A stretch of DNA of 64,000 nt from Narthecium ossifragum. Taxonomy: Eukaryota > Streptophyta > Magnoliopsida > Dioscoreales > Nartheciaceae. Under the pieces are notes generated by a model. It did not search any database. It was not told the origin of the DNA and saw only the letters and a list, made by a program, of their open reading frames with translations. Both the position numbers and the translations under genes were made by a program. The stretch spans positions 14,321,863 to 14,385,862 of the forward strand of contig OY986975.1 in assembly GCA_963920575.1 (NCBI GenBank), read 5' to 3'. Of this stretch, positions 45,418 through 57,221 are shown piece after piece. Positions within the stretch are counted from its first letter, which is position 1; every line of letters begins with the position of its first letter.

Positions 45418-47060
45418 ATGGCGCTTTGTTTTCTTCCTCTTTACTCCGGAGCTTATATCTTATCCATCATCATGGGACGTGAGATCAAAGCCGATGATTA
45501 AGTGCAGAAAGAAGTGAATGCAGGCATCGAAGAGTTCAATGAAAGCATGAAGACGGATGAGGTACGGAGTGCTTATCTGGTCCAGGAAGGTGATTCTACC
45601 TCCAAGTTGTTTATCTTGGGTCCTTGTTTTGTTCCGAAAAGCATTCCTTCCCTCGGTCCTGAGGCTATGACTTTCTTGTACTCTTTTCCCATTTCTGGTG
45701 ACTTGCCCCTTTCTCACAACCTTAATCCGTATTCCCTTTCTTCGAAAAATTCTATCACATCTTGGCCTTTGACCGATGACAAATTTGTTGAATGGCACAA
45801 TAGGATGATTAACTATCCTCTGTCTATGAAGATTTTTTCTGATGCTAACATCTTAGATTTCCTAGATTTGAGCACTAGAATTCCTCACCAAGAACCTAAC
45901 TTACTTATTCCATCGCTCTTTTTTTGGATGACAAAGTATAACAATTTTGTTTTCCCTTTCGGCACACTTACTATTACTTTGCTAGACATATCGCTCTTAA
46001 CCGGTCTTTCTCCTCTCGGCTCTCTTATATCGGCCCATATGGAACTACCTGGCCGTGAAAAATCTTCGAGGCCGATAAGAATTATGAACTCTTCATTAAT
46101 ACTTATGCTAAGCTAGCAGAAACTGATGGCCCTCCAAATTCACGTGAACGATTAGCGTTCATTTACCATTGGCTTTGTAAATTTGTCCTTTGCCTCCCTG
46201 CTAAGAAACCTGTCAAGGGCTACATTCAACTTGCCCAAGAACCCGATGCTGGCAAACAAGTTCTTTCCCTTTCTTCTTTTATTTTGTCGGCCATTTATCG
46301 AGGTATGTATCTTGCCCTTGATCAATTGAAAGAGGGTAGTAGTCTTACAGGTTTTGGTCCTTTTTGGCTCGTCCAAGTATGGCTTAGACCCTATTTTCCT
46401 GAACTCCATATGCCACCCTCATCATCATCGGTCAGAACTCAAGGCCATTTGTATTTTTCTTCATCGTCTATTCCCAAATCTTTCTGACAAGGTTTTAATT
46501 ATTTTTATACTTTGTCCACTTATTCTTCTTATCGTCCTTTCAATTCCGATTCTCATCGTCATCCATCAGTCCCTTACTTCATCTTTCCTCAAACCTAGAT
46601 TCTGCGGATATGATATTGGCCTAGGCCCATTTTCTCATCGCGCGTGACCTGCATTTCGATATGGCTTGGGGGAAGCCCAACAATAAGTCTGGGGTAGAAG
46701 TTTATGCTCCCAATTTTGTTGCTCGTCAATTTGGCCTTAAGCAGGCCTGACCAGTTCCACCATATTTCAGCTTCAACATCATCGCCCAAGGGCGATGTGT
46801 CTTCCCCAACATTGATCGGGTTCTTCATGTAGAGAAAAGAGAACATCTGCTTGTCAAGAGGTTTAAGCTTAGACTTTTTTAACCAACCAGTGATATTGAG
46901 ACTACCATAGTCGATAGCTGGAATTCAATGGTCAAGGAGCGTCTTTTCTTCCTTGATAAAGATCTTGTTTTTGAGAATTTTACTCCTCCAAAGGAGAAGA
47001 GAGGATGAACAAAAGAAGTCGTCGGTCCTCGGCCAGACCAAAGAAAAAGAAAAGGTATAT
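45418..47060 (+). pseudogene. Antisense plant mobile domain gene inside the Tat element, exon 1
   Basis: On the strand opposite to gag-pol, from ATG 45418 (MALCFLPLYSGAY), one in-frame TAA near 45498 interrupts a long frame. Matches to the aminotransferase-like plant mobile domain are RIPHQEPNLLIPSLFFWMTK, FVFPFGTLTITLLDISLLTG, ERLAFIYHWLCKFVLC, SAIYRGMYLALDQL, GPFWLVQVWLRPYFPEL and HFDMAWGKPNNKSGVEVY. A one-base shift in an A-run near 46060, and stops near 46484 and 46748, break it. A TATTTAAG at 45321 could serve as its TATA box. The PMD has no settled biochemical role in elements. It is separate in sequence from the PMD at 29026-31240. Confidence 0.8.
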
Positions 47061-47118
47061 TTTTAACCTTCTCTTTAATTATATAACATTCTTTCTCAAT
47101 CTGATAAAAATATGATCA

Positions 47119-48940
47119 GTAGGTTCTGATTATGAGGGCGATGCATCGCCCAAAAAGAGACGTGGCAAAAGAAAGACTCCTGCCCAATCTCAACCATCTC
47201 CATCTCCAGTTGCAGAGAAAGAGACTGGCACTCACAGCAGTCGACCAAGCAACCAATCTGCTCATGTCAAGTGAGTATTATCAAATTACCTCTCTTGTTT
47301 CATCTTCTTAATCCTCTTGACACTCAAACTTTTATGTCTTTAGGGCTGCTGTAGAGGGAGAATCCAGCACTTCTAGTTCTTTATATGCATCATCTCCCCC
47401 TCGACCTGCAGCCACTACTCCTTCAGTCGTGGTCAATGCACCCATGCCCCAAATGGCCGAGGAAAATCCTCCGATTGTTCCTAGTTAGGTTGATCAGAGT
47501 TTGCCAACATATCTCTCGACCAAATCATCTTCTCAAATTGAGGCACAAGTACGTTCCGGTCGTAGAGTGAAACGTCTCGCCCAAAAGAATACAAAAGTAT
47601 AAACAATTACACTTTTGTTTATGATCGATCTATCGCCCATTATCTAATTTTTATATTTGTAGGGGTCGAAGAGCGATAAAATGGGCGATCAAAACTTTGA
47701 TCAAGACAAGGATAATGATGATGACGACAACCTCTTCGACATTCTGAATGCAGCCCCGGCTAAACCTAGTTTGTCATTAACTGGTAAAATACTCGTTCAT
47801 GGTCCGTATAGTCTTCTACGAGACTTGGTAATGCGAGTTTATCCTTTGTATCAGCCTCTCGTGATTCACCAGTCTCTCCAATTATGGTCGAGAAAATATC
47901 GGGCAGGGCTGTTGAGTCGAGCGTCACTACTCTTCCTCCAGTGACTACAACAGGAGAACCCACATCAACCTCTGCACCCAACTTCGGTGCATTAGAACAA
48001 CTAATGGCCGATGCCATCTTACCAGCCTCTACCAAGCGAACATCAACTACTGATGTTCCAATAAGGACGATGGGTGAAAGCCGACGACGATGAATCCGAC
48101 TTCGTCTTTTGTTAGTCCACCCGCACGTCCATTGGGTTCTACTTCGTCCCAGGTATGCATCGTTCATCTTGACCCCTTCAATTGCTTTATCCATGATACT
48201 TTACTAAGTATTTATTCTTTTAGGACAAGATCGCCCAACTGATAAATACCATACAAGCAATCTCTGCCTCATGGCATGCTATAATATCTACCAAGAAGAC
48301 TGTTGTTGATCCTGAAGCTACTCAAGGGGGTCAACATCAAGAATTAAGATGAGCTCTGACCCAGTGCCTGGTCGTCTTAGATAAATTACCTGAAGAGGAC
48401 TTCACCAAATCTGACAGTGAAGCTCTAGACATGGTGATAGCCCTTTTCCTCACCATTGATCCAGCAGCTTTGGGTCTATCATCCGATGATATGGATGCTA
48501 TTCATAGCGTAAGGATAAAAATTGAGAGTCTGGACGCCGGGAGGAAAAACTTGTTGAACGAAATCGTTCTCATAGGAGAACGTCATGTGCGACGGACCCA
48601 TATCAAGAGTACTATCTCTAAGAGTATTAAGCAACTCCATAAAGCTACAAGTGACATCGGCAAGAAAGAATCAGAAATCCTTGATTATCAAAATCAAATG
48701 AAGGATTTAGAAGCAAAGATCGCCCAATGCACCACTCAAAGGAATTATCTTTTCCACGAGACCACCCAACTAACCGAGGAAAGCAACCGGATGATACAAG
48801 AATATCTTGGTTTAGAAGCTAACTCCTCAAAAGATCGTCAGATTGAGTTAAAGGGTGAACTCGTGAAGAATAAACAACGGCTTAGAGAAATTAGGGAGAA
48901 AATTGCTTGTATATCTCAAAATCTCTCCTTGAAGAGATAA
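47119..48940 (+). CDS. Antisense Tat gene, downstream exons: basic linker and coiled-coil tail
   Basis: Continuation of the antisense gene through apparent GT-AG introns (roughly 47061-47122, 47271-47341, 47597-47661 and 48152-48224). The exons encode SDYEGDASPKKRRGKRKTP (a nuclear-localisation-like basic cluster), a Ser/Pro-rich linker, an acidic segment (NFDQDKDNDDDDNLFDIL) and a final 170-codon frame (48431-48940). That frame is rich in Glu/Lys/Gln heptads: KESEILDYQNQMKDLEAKIA and ELVKNKQRLREIREKIA, a clear coiled coil. One TGA near 48350 breaks the last exon. It ends 106 bp from the convergent pol stop at 49047. Exon borders are my reading and need transcript support. Confidence 0.6.
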
Positions 48941-49046
48941 ACTTCTAATTGCTTAATAATATGGGCGATGACATTTTCATTTTTCATTGTTCATGTAATT
49001 GCAATAGTTCATTTCATGAACTTTGCTTCTCATATTATTCTTACTT

Positions 49047-50266
49047 TTACATCGTTGGGAAATACTTTTTCAAGTACTTACCATTTATCATGGGTCGATG
49101 TAAAACACCTGGTCGACTAAAAATGGTCATTCCCAGTTGGGCGACCACTTTCCGTATTTCGGGTCATTACGATCTACAGGTAAGATGGTTTTCCATACCA
49201 AGTCACCTTCTTTAAATTTTTTTCATACAACCTTCTTGTTATATATATCGTCCATTTTCATTTTTTGCGTCTCGATGTTTTCCGAAGCGATAGCTCGCTG
49301 TTCATCGAGCTCCAACAAGTTATACATCAAGGACTCCTGATATTCTTCCTTTGTTAGAACATCCTGTCCTATTACTCTTGGCAATAAGACATTTATCTCA
49401 GCCGGTAAGATTGCCTCTTGGCCACATACTAACTGAAAATGTGTGACTTTAGTGCTGGACTTAGGTGTAGTCCTATGTGCCCATAAAGCTCTTAATAAAC
49501 CTTCATGCTACTGCCTTGGGTTATCGTCCATTATCTTCCTTATGATTGACTTAATCGTCTTATTGGACGCCTCGGCCTGTCCATTTGATTGGGCATAATA
49601 TGGTATATAGTTCGCCATATTAATTTTGTACTCAGCAAAAAAGTTTTTTACTCTAGTACTAACAAACATTGTCCCTTGATCGGACATTATTGTTTGTGGG
49701 ATGCCAAACCGACAAATAATATTTTCCCAGATAAAATTTATATCCTGATCATCAGATACTGTTTTTAAAGGAATGCCATCTACCCATTTGGTAAAATAAT
49801 CTGTTGCCACAATAACAAACTTCTGCAACATGGACGTTGGTGGATGTATCTTACCAATAATGTCTAACACCCAACATCTAAATGTCCAAGGCTTTACAAT
49901 GAGCGATAATTCACTGGCCAGTGCTTGCTGTAATGGGACATGCCTTTGACATGCCTCACATCCTTTTGCATATCTGGCACATTCCTCCCCCATGCGCGGC
50001 CAATAATAGCCACTAAGCATTATTTGCCAGCGCATTTTTATTCCAGATTGATGTACACCGCAAACTCCATTATGTATCTCGGCCATTGTGATTTTTGACT
50101 CATCAGGTCCCAAGCATCTCAACAAAATTCCATCTGGCCGACGCTTATATAAAATATCATTTAACAAAACATAATGTATTGTTTTAAGATGAAGCTTTCT
50201 ATCCACTTTGGATGATAAGTTTTGCAAAAAAATTAATGATAGGATTGCCCCAATCAATTTGGTCAT
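49047..50266 (-). pseudogene. Tat integrase
   Basis: The minus-strand frame 50266-49508 holds the HHCC zinc domain (His 65, His 72, Cys 103, Cys 106; EIHNGVCGVHQSG and CEACQ). The catalytic core is complete: Asp 135 in CWVLDIIG, Asp 196 in MSDQGT and Glu 232 in NGQAEAS, giving D-35-E spacing. A TAG replaces a tryptophan codon after DDNPRQ. The same frame then continues HEGLLRALWAHRTT, EGDLVWKTILP and KYGKWSPNWE with a TGA, and ends INGKYLKKYFPTM at 49047. The family joins element cDNA to host DNA. All three catalytic residues remain, but the stops make it a pseudogene. Confidence 0.9.
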
Positions 50267-50369
50267 CCACTTGGTTGACCTTAAGTGAGTTATATGTTCG
50301 CACCAAGGCAGAACAGATTATCCCATAAGTAAAATCAACCCTGTCCCCCAAGTTTTTTAATATTTTATT

Positions 50370-51242
50370 ACAAGAAGCAATTTGGGCCAATGTATTGGCT
50401 TCATCATTTTGTAATCTTGGCACAAACTCGATCTCAAAATCGTTAAACCGATTTAAAAGCTGTAGAGCGATTTCGTGAAAAGGTATTAAGACATCGCTCT
50501 GACATTTGTAAGAACCAAGTATATGATTTATCACTAATTGAGAATCCCCCTTGATTCTAACATTATGAACTTTTAAATCCAATAAGATTTCTAGGCCGAT
50601 TATTAACGCTTCATACTCAGCCTGATTGTTTGTGCATAACTACACTAATGTATAAGCAAACTTATATTGACGCCCAATGGGTGATATAATTGAAATACCT
50701 AGGCTGGCACCATTGAGTGGTTTGGAACCATCAAAATACATTGTCCAAGGTGTTTTCATCACAAGATTATTTTCTTTCTCTAATTCCTTTGGTACATCTA
50801 GACAACGATGAGCAGCTAAAAAATCGGCCAAAACTTGGCCCTTAACAGCCTTTTGAGAAACAAACTGAATATTAAACTCAGCTAAAGTCAGCACCCAATA
50901 TCCAATACGTTGATGCAAAATTGGCCGAGAGAACAAAAATTTCATTACATTAAACTTTGATACAAGATAGACAGTCATAGGCTTTAAATAAGCTCTAAGT
51001 TTGGTACAAATAAAATATAAGGTCAAACATAATTTCTCTATGGCCGAATATTTTTGCTCATAAGGCAACAACTGTCTACTTAGATAATATACTGCTTGCT
51101 CCATGCCATCGTTTCCATCTTGAGCCAAGAGACCGCCTATTGATCAGTCTTCTGCAGCGATGTACAGCTTCATAGGCTCACCCATTCTTGGTTGCGCCAT
51201 CATTGGTGGCGTTGTAAGATATTGCTTCAAGCTTTGAAATGC
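50370..51242 (-). pseudogene. Tat RNase H and second (archaeal-type) RNase H
   Basis: The first part (from MAQDGNDGMEQAVYYLSRQL, 51128 down) is the decayed Gypsy RNase H with EQKYSAIEKLCLTLYF and LADFLAAHR. It is followed by a second RNase H: WTMYFDGSKPLNGASLGI (first Asp), then a TAG at 50640-50642, then NNQAEYEALIIGLEI (Glu), VRIKGDSQLVINHI (Asp) and NDEANTLAQIAS. Two RNase H domains in tandem, the second similar to archaeal RNase HI, define the Tat lineage. Upstream, a TGA and a TAA (near 51130-51250) interrupt the junction with RT. Confidence 0.88.
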
Positions 51243-52140
51243 TCACTGATGTTGATCTTCCCAGATGAAATCGTCCTCATTCTTCAACCGCAATAGTGAA
51301 GAAAACACTTGTGTTTTGCCTGGGCAATTGGAAATAAACCTCCTTAAAAAATTAATTTGGCTGAGAAACTTTTGCAGTTCCTTTTTGGTTGTGGGAGGTT
51401 TAGCATCAATAATTGACTTAGCTTTGTTGCTATCTAACTCAATACCACGCCGATGGACGAGGAAACCTAAGAAATTTACTGCTTGCACGCCAAATGCACA
51501 TTTCAAATGATTGAGTATCAAATTATACTCTCTCATCCTTTCAAAAACCTTCACTAATTGAGAAAAATAATTACTCACGATAGGCGATTTGATCACAATA
51601 TCATCCACATAAACCTTAACAGATTGACTGCTCATATCGTGGAAAATCAAATTCATTGCCCTTTGGTATGTAGCTCCAACATTTTTTAGTCCAGACGGCA
51701 TCACGACCCATTCATAACATCCTAATGCCCCCGGACGTCGAAATGTTGTTTTATGAATGTCCTTTTCGGCGATAAAAATTTGGTTATAGCCGGAATAGCC
51801 ATCCATAAAAGAATAAATTTCATGCACAACAATAGAATCGACTAAGTTGTGCACTGATGGCATAGGATATTCATCCTTTGGTGTTGCTAAGTTTAAATTT
51901 CTAAAATCAATACATACCCTAAGTTTCCCATTTTTCTTTAGTACTGGAAAGCCATTCAACATACCTAGCCGTCCTAATAAACTTAGCATTTAGTAATCAT
52001 TCAATTTCTGTTTTTATCTCCGGGACTACATTTGGACCAAAACTTCTTGGTGCTTGCTTATAGGGTTTAAAATTTGGCCGAGTAGGGAGCTCGTATTCTA
52101 CAATTTTTCTATCTAGGCCACGCATTTCTTCATAATCCCA
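51243..52140 (-). pseudogene. Tat reverse transcriptase
   Basis: The frame 51989-51243 contains VLKKNGKLRVCIDFRNLN, PKDEYPMPSVHNLVDS, YSFMDGYSGYNQI, the active-site motif YVDD (residues 127-130), NHLKCAFGVQAVNFLGFLV and KKELQKFLSQINFLRRF. The N-terminal part lies upstream to about 52140 in another frame (QAPRSFGPNVVPE-type remnants). It is separated by at least one frameshift and stops near 51993-52010. It copies element RNA into cDNA in the cytoplasmic particle. Disrupted. Confidence 0.9.
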
Positions 52141-52447
52141 AGCAAACCAATCTTTATATGTCGGAAGAATACAAAGGACTCATACCTCAAGTTTTGGTCA
52201 AGAAGTTTGCTTATGAAGGTTGGCCGATGATCGCCCACCTCGCCAATGTCCACTTCTTCTAACAGGTCTTGGGCCTGCATATTTCCATGTTTGCCATAAG
52301 TAACTTCTTCTTCTTCTTCCCGGAGATGTTCTCTCAAACAGTCGATATCGTTCATATTTGAAGTCATGAACATTTCCACTTGATAAGCCATTAACTTGAC
52401 TGTTAAGGCCGTAACTGCGGCCCGATCTCTCTCAGGTTTTGTATCCA

Positions 52448-53587
52448 TTACTTTAATTTTGTGTCCGATGATCGGCCAACTCTTAGGGGAAAGACCACAG
52501 AAGTTGGTCTCGCAAGATCAAACAGTTCAGCCACGCGCTCTTTCAACATAACTCTATTTTCTGACACTACCTTCAGGGTGTCATCTATCTGCATGAACTG
52601 CAATGGCCCATAATTATAGTCATAAAAGGAAGCCTCCATAACATGAGTCTCAACGCAATAGGGCATATTGTCGGCCATAATGGACTCCACATTCCCTTCG
52701 GCATTCCATAAAAACAAACATTGATGAAAGGACGACGGAACGTACTGACTGCCGTGAATCCAGTCACGACCAAGTAACACGTTATAACTGGTCGTCGAGT
52801 CCATAACAAAGAACGTTGTCGTTCTTATCACACTTCCCACTTTGACGTCTAAAAAGAGAATCCCTTTGGCAGGAGCTGCTACCCCACTAAAGCCTGTCAG
52901 AGTAATATCTGTGGGAATCAAGTCACTATCTGTCTTGCCCAACTTCTTCATCATTTTGACGGGTATTACATTAATTACAACCCCTGTGTCAATCAAAACC
53001 CGACTCACAAGAACACCATTGATCTCGGCCTTAATGTGCAGAGGTCGAAGATGGCGCGCCATGGCTTCTAGCGGTCTGTCAAACACAACTTTGCTTTCTA
53101 GCTGATGATCTTCCATCTGAGACGTGATCGATGACCCAGCCAAATTTTGAAGTGCTTTGCCTTTGGACTTGGCCTCAACCTGGATAACCTCTGGGTTCTC
53201 TTGCCCATCCCACAATGGCCAAATATGCTGATTTGCTTCCTTTGGCTCTCTCTGAGCATCTGTTTCTTCCACGTACCAACCAGTTGGGATTATTGGTGCT
53301 TCTTTGGTTTGCTGAACATATTTTGCCACATCGCCCTTTGGGATCCATTTCTTTACCACTGGATTACCGTAGCAAACTGGGTTGCCTGCCTTGTACAGTT
53401 CCATGATAAGTTTCTTTTGGGAGATGTTCCTTCTTGCCGCCTCTTCTTCGACCTTGATGGGGACTTCAATCTCCACCCATTCGGTGTCCTCGACCATTGG
53501 CTCTTCTACATTGCCCCAACCAGATGGGACAGTTGATTCGGGCGCGGGTGGAACAATCTGGGCGACAAATTCTGTTTTCTTGACCAA
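52448..53587 (-). CDS. Tat aspartic protease segment of pol
   Basis: A 379-residue open frame. The N-terminal 180 residues are an acidic linker between gag and protease (EWVEIEVPIKVEEEAARRN). The retropepsin follows: RPLHIKAEINGVLVSRVLIDTG, with catalytic Asp 200 in the DTG triad, the flap-side FSGVAAPAKG and LLGRDWIHG (271-279). The DTG form and LLGRDWI wording fit Tat/Athila proteases. It processes the Gag-Pol polyprotein. The frame is open here but flanked by stops, so the polyprotein cannot be made in one piece. Confidence 0.85.
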   Translation of the reverse strand: MVKKTEFVAQIVPPAPESTVPSGWGNVEEPMVEDTEWVEIEVPIKVEEEAARRNISQKKLIMELYKAGNPVCYGNPVVKKWIPKGDVAKYVQQTKEAPIIPTGWYVEETDAQREPKEANQHIWPLWDGQENPEVIQVEAKSKGKALQNLAGSSITSQMEDHQLESKVVFDRPLEAMARHLRPLHIKAEINGVLVSRVLIDTGVVINVIPVKMMKKLGKTDSDLIPTDITLTGFSGVAAPAKGILFLDVKVGSVIRTTTFFVMDSTTSYNVLLGRDWIHGSQYVPSSFHQCLFLWNAEGNVESIMADNMPYCVETHVMEASFYDYNYGPLQFMQIDDTLKVVSENRVMLKERVAELFDLARPTSVVFPLRVGRSSDTKLK

Positions 53588-54591
53588 ACGCTTGACGTTT
53601 ACTGGCCGCCTAGTTCTACTGCTGGGTTGTCATCGTCATAAAGCTGCTGTAGCAATCGCTCAGTAGGTATACCCTTCCTCCGGGTTTCTTCAATGACATC
53701 AATCTACTCCTCCACTTCAACGTATTCATCGTCGTCATCATGTATTAAACTGACTGACGTATGTCCCACAGTCTCATCGACCAATGCAGCTGACGCTTCT
53801 CCATCGTCGACCATGTCGGAAATATCAGAGTAACTCTTCACTGGACACTGCTGTCCAAGTCGACTAGGCAGTATGTAATGATTGGTGATAACTTGAGGCA
53901 AGGTTCCAAACTGGATCATCTAGTTATCCTCATCCCCCTCCTCCTCATCCTCCTCATCCTTCTTAGGATGATAGAAATTGCTAGCTCCTTTGCCTTTTGT
54001 CTTGGATCCGACAGTGTTCTCTTCCTCCTCCACAGTGTCCTCGGTCTGGTCTTGGCTGCTTTCCTGAGCCTGCTTGGCCTTCATCATCTGGCCATACTTC
54101 TTCTTATGTTGCCGGTATTGAGTCCTTGTCATCTCTTCGACTGGGACTGATCGGCGAGTGTAACAATTATAATTGTACCACTTGTCTGGCCAATAGGGTT
54201 GAGGTTATACGGCTAGCCGCGATTCCATTGCCAGGGCTGTGGCCGATGAAACTTCGTCCCGGGTAGTGGATTCATTGGGCGACTGAGGTCCCAATGACAC
54301 CTTGGGCATAGCTGCTGAGCCACCATTGGAGCCTTTCCCTTATCTTGGCTAAGTCGGGCGAACACACCTGGACGACTGTCGTCCTGAGTCTCATCGATCA
54401 CAATTTTGAATTTTGGCAACTTAAAGTTTGCCACATCAATCAGGACCATGCCCACTGGAACAGTTTTGGGAAATGGGTTAGCATCAACTCCCATGTTCTT
54501 GGAAGGTAAGCCGATTCTGTCGAAATCCATAGCATCCTGCAAAACATTGCGAAAGATCAAACATTGATTAGTATGATGTGACTAAGTATTA
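53588..54591 (-). pseudogene. Tat gag C-terminal and linker region
   Basis: After the nested insertion the gag frame resumes SHHTNQCLIFRNVLQDAMDF (54591 down), preceded by a TAG in place of tryptophan. It continues through GMVLIDVANFKLPKF to CPRCHWDLSRPMNP. A frameshift leads to TRTQYRQHKKKYGQMMKAKQ and a strongly acidic stretch (KKDEEDEEEGDEDN, about 53920), then DDDDEYVEVEE before the protease. The CxWH..H..C arrangement spanning the insertion (KYCKWHN and SHHTNQC) is the zinc-finger-like end of Tat gag. Confidence 0.75.
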
Positions 54592-57145
54592 TGTCACACC
54601 CCGACCCAGAAAACCCATCCAGACCGGGGAGTGAGCAACCTAAACCTGTTAAATCATCAATGGGCGCAAAGATTTTGACAAAGTCTCCTCTATAATTCAT
54701 ACACAATGAACCTGTACAATTTCTATATTCCACGATAAATTTAAATACTTGATCATGAGGGCATAAATGAAGATTCACGACCACAATCGTTATTACAACC
54801 CAATTTAAACATTTAAATAAACATCATTCCACATTAATATCAAATTTAAAGTTATACAATTGTCATCAAATACGAAACAATAGTCTCCAAGATTTAACTA
54901 CATCAAATAAATATAAAATACTGAATGGAAGCCCTCAATCTACCAACAACCTCAAAGTCCACCCGAAGTAGAAGCGCCTCCAAGAACTGATCCGCCTGGG
55001 ACTACTAAAGTAGAAGGAGCGGCGCCTGCACCTGCAAAATGCAGCCCGGGTAGGGTGAGCATAAAGCCCAGTAAGGAAAAGGTAGACTGCAACTGTATTA
55101 TCTTTCATCCCAAGTCTAAGGTGCCACTAGAGGCATCACACCTCATCAATCCAGAATGGGCCCCTACATAGGGTCACCCTCACCCAAGCGGCGAAGCAAG
55201 GAGGACGACTAACACGAGCCCGGACCCAGGGTCGGTGCATCGCCGCTGCACTCACCGCCTGAGCTCTCGCCGTACACTACCCCTTGTAAGGGGACATACG
55301 TCATGGACAACGGCATCCACACTTACGCCCTTAGGACAAAGAGACAACACGACCTCTATTCCTCAACATCATAATTCAAATGAGCATATCTAGGTTGTAA
55401 CCTCGATCAACACTTGATCATAACCACACAATCTCGCCCTAGTCCTCCTACCCATACCTCGGTCCTAGAGCTAGATCCGAGCTACCCGAGCCCTCGGATC
55501 GGCGATCGAGCCCATCGCCCGCACCTAGCCTTAATGCTTCTAATGCATACAACATGCATGAGCCTATTCAAGCAACTAGGCCATGTCTCTACATGTCAAT
55601 TCATCAATCACATGTCCACAAGATATAGCATAGCTATAGGATAGATTTAGCATTTAAGAATAGACAGAAGCCAAGCATATAAAACTGAAGGACAAGAAAA
55701 CCAAATGCCAGCAAGTGATAGCAATCCAAAAGCAGGGAAGTCCAATGAGTATAGCAATCCAAAAGAAATCCCAAAACTCAATTGCAACAATCCGATCTAG
55801 CTTTCAAAAACCCGAAGCACCAACGAGTAAGGACTAACTCCACAAAATCATGTAATAATCATCCATACCAGCAAAGAGGACTAATCAATGCATTCACCAT
55901 GGCAGTAGGGAAACCCGGGGAGGGAAAACAGAGAGAAGAAGGGGGCAATCCACCCAGACCGAGGCCAATCCAAAACTCAAAACTCAATTCCCCTACGACA
56001 TCCAGCAAATCCAAACCAATCCCAAAACAGAGTCAACGAAATGTAAACCCAAACCCTCGCAGCAAACCAATCAATCACAACCCCTCAACAACCCACGGCA
56101 GCCAGAAGAGAAGCAAAGAAATTGAGCGCGGGCAGAGAGAGGGAGAGCACTGCAGTAACAGAGAAGAAAAGACCACCATCTACAAACCACAACCGCAAAA
56201 CCTACCAAGAGGAAGGAGAAGGAAAACAGGGCCGGAACAGAGGAAGAAGAAACGGATGAGAAAACAGAGGGAAGGAGGCTACCCAGCCGGAGTACATGCC
56301 GGAGCTAAAGAGAGCAAAGGATCCAACGAGGGGGAAAAACTAGGCATTACATCGTATTAAGGGAGAACAGAGCATTCTAGCAACCAAGGATCATGACCCA
56401 AACTCAACTCCGGAACAGAGGAAATGGGAAACCCAAACGCAGCCATGAAACCCATCAAACCAGAGAGGAGGGGAAGAAAAACTCATCACAAATCCATGAA
56501 CACACATAGATCCAACCACGGCAGCAAGGGACGATAAGGTAGCTTCACAAAAACCATAGATAACATGCATCCAATCAAGCCCTAGAGGCCTAACCAAAGG
56601 TTAGGGTAGGAATCCCTACCTCTAGGCGTCGCTCTAGGCCGAGGTCGACTCCTCTCCTCTTCTCCGGTAGCGGTTGCCGTCCCGAGCTCGCCGCCAGTAG
56701 CACGTTGCCGCCACCTCTCTCCTCGGGTCGTGGGTCACCTCCAGTCATGGTCGCCGAGCTCACCTAGCCCTCCGCCATCGCCGCGGACGCTGTCTCTCTC
56801 CCCTTGGTCGGCCGCCGCTGCTCTTTTTCCCTAACCGGTGGAAAGGAAGTCGGGTGGGATAGGACCCTCACGAGAGAGAGAGAGAAGGGTTTACGAGGGT
56901 TATAAATACAAGCGGCTAAGGTCGAGGGCCGATCCCTTCTTGGTTTGTTTCCGCGTCGAGCGCAATCGGCTGATCGCATTACCTCTTTGCGACCTCTGGG
57001 GCAATTTGGGTAAATTGCGCCCTAGGGGTTGGCTTGACACACACGCAGCGCACACATGGCCTTATAATGATTTATGTGTTTGATTAGACCCATAGGTTGG
57101 TCACTCCCCGATCTTGATGGATTTTCTGGGTCGAGGCGTGACAAT

Positions 57146-57158
57146 TTGGTATCAGAGC
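57146..57158 (+). other. Primer-binding site in the composite
   Basis: TTGGTATCAGAGC lies three bases after the X LTR end GTGACA. It is a perfect initiator-methionine PBS, the same as in the chromovirus at 7037-7051, and the next bases (AG(A/G)CTGTAGGTC) also match that element. Confidence 0.9.
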
Positions 57159-57221
57159 AGACTGTAGGTCTGTTAGCCGGTTTGTGCCAGCGAGGACGCT
57201 GGGCCTCTAAGGGGGTTGGGT

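Noticed and set aside
48431..48940. Independent host gene for a coiled-coil protein
   Set aside because: It lies between the LTRs of the Tat element and follows the PMD exons through apparent introns, so it is best read as the last exon of the element's antisense gene.
55782..56360. 192-codon plus-strand ORF
   Set aside because: It lies antisense within the purine-rich R-U5 region of an X LTR. Composition is Lys/Arg/Gln/Pro without domains, so the frame is a chance result of low stop content.
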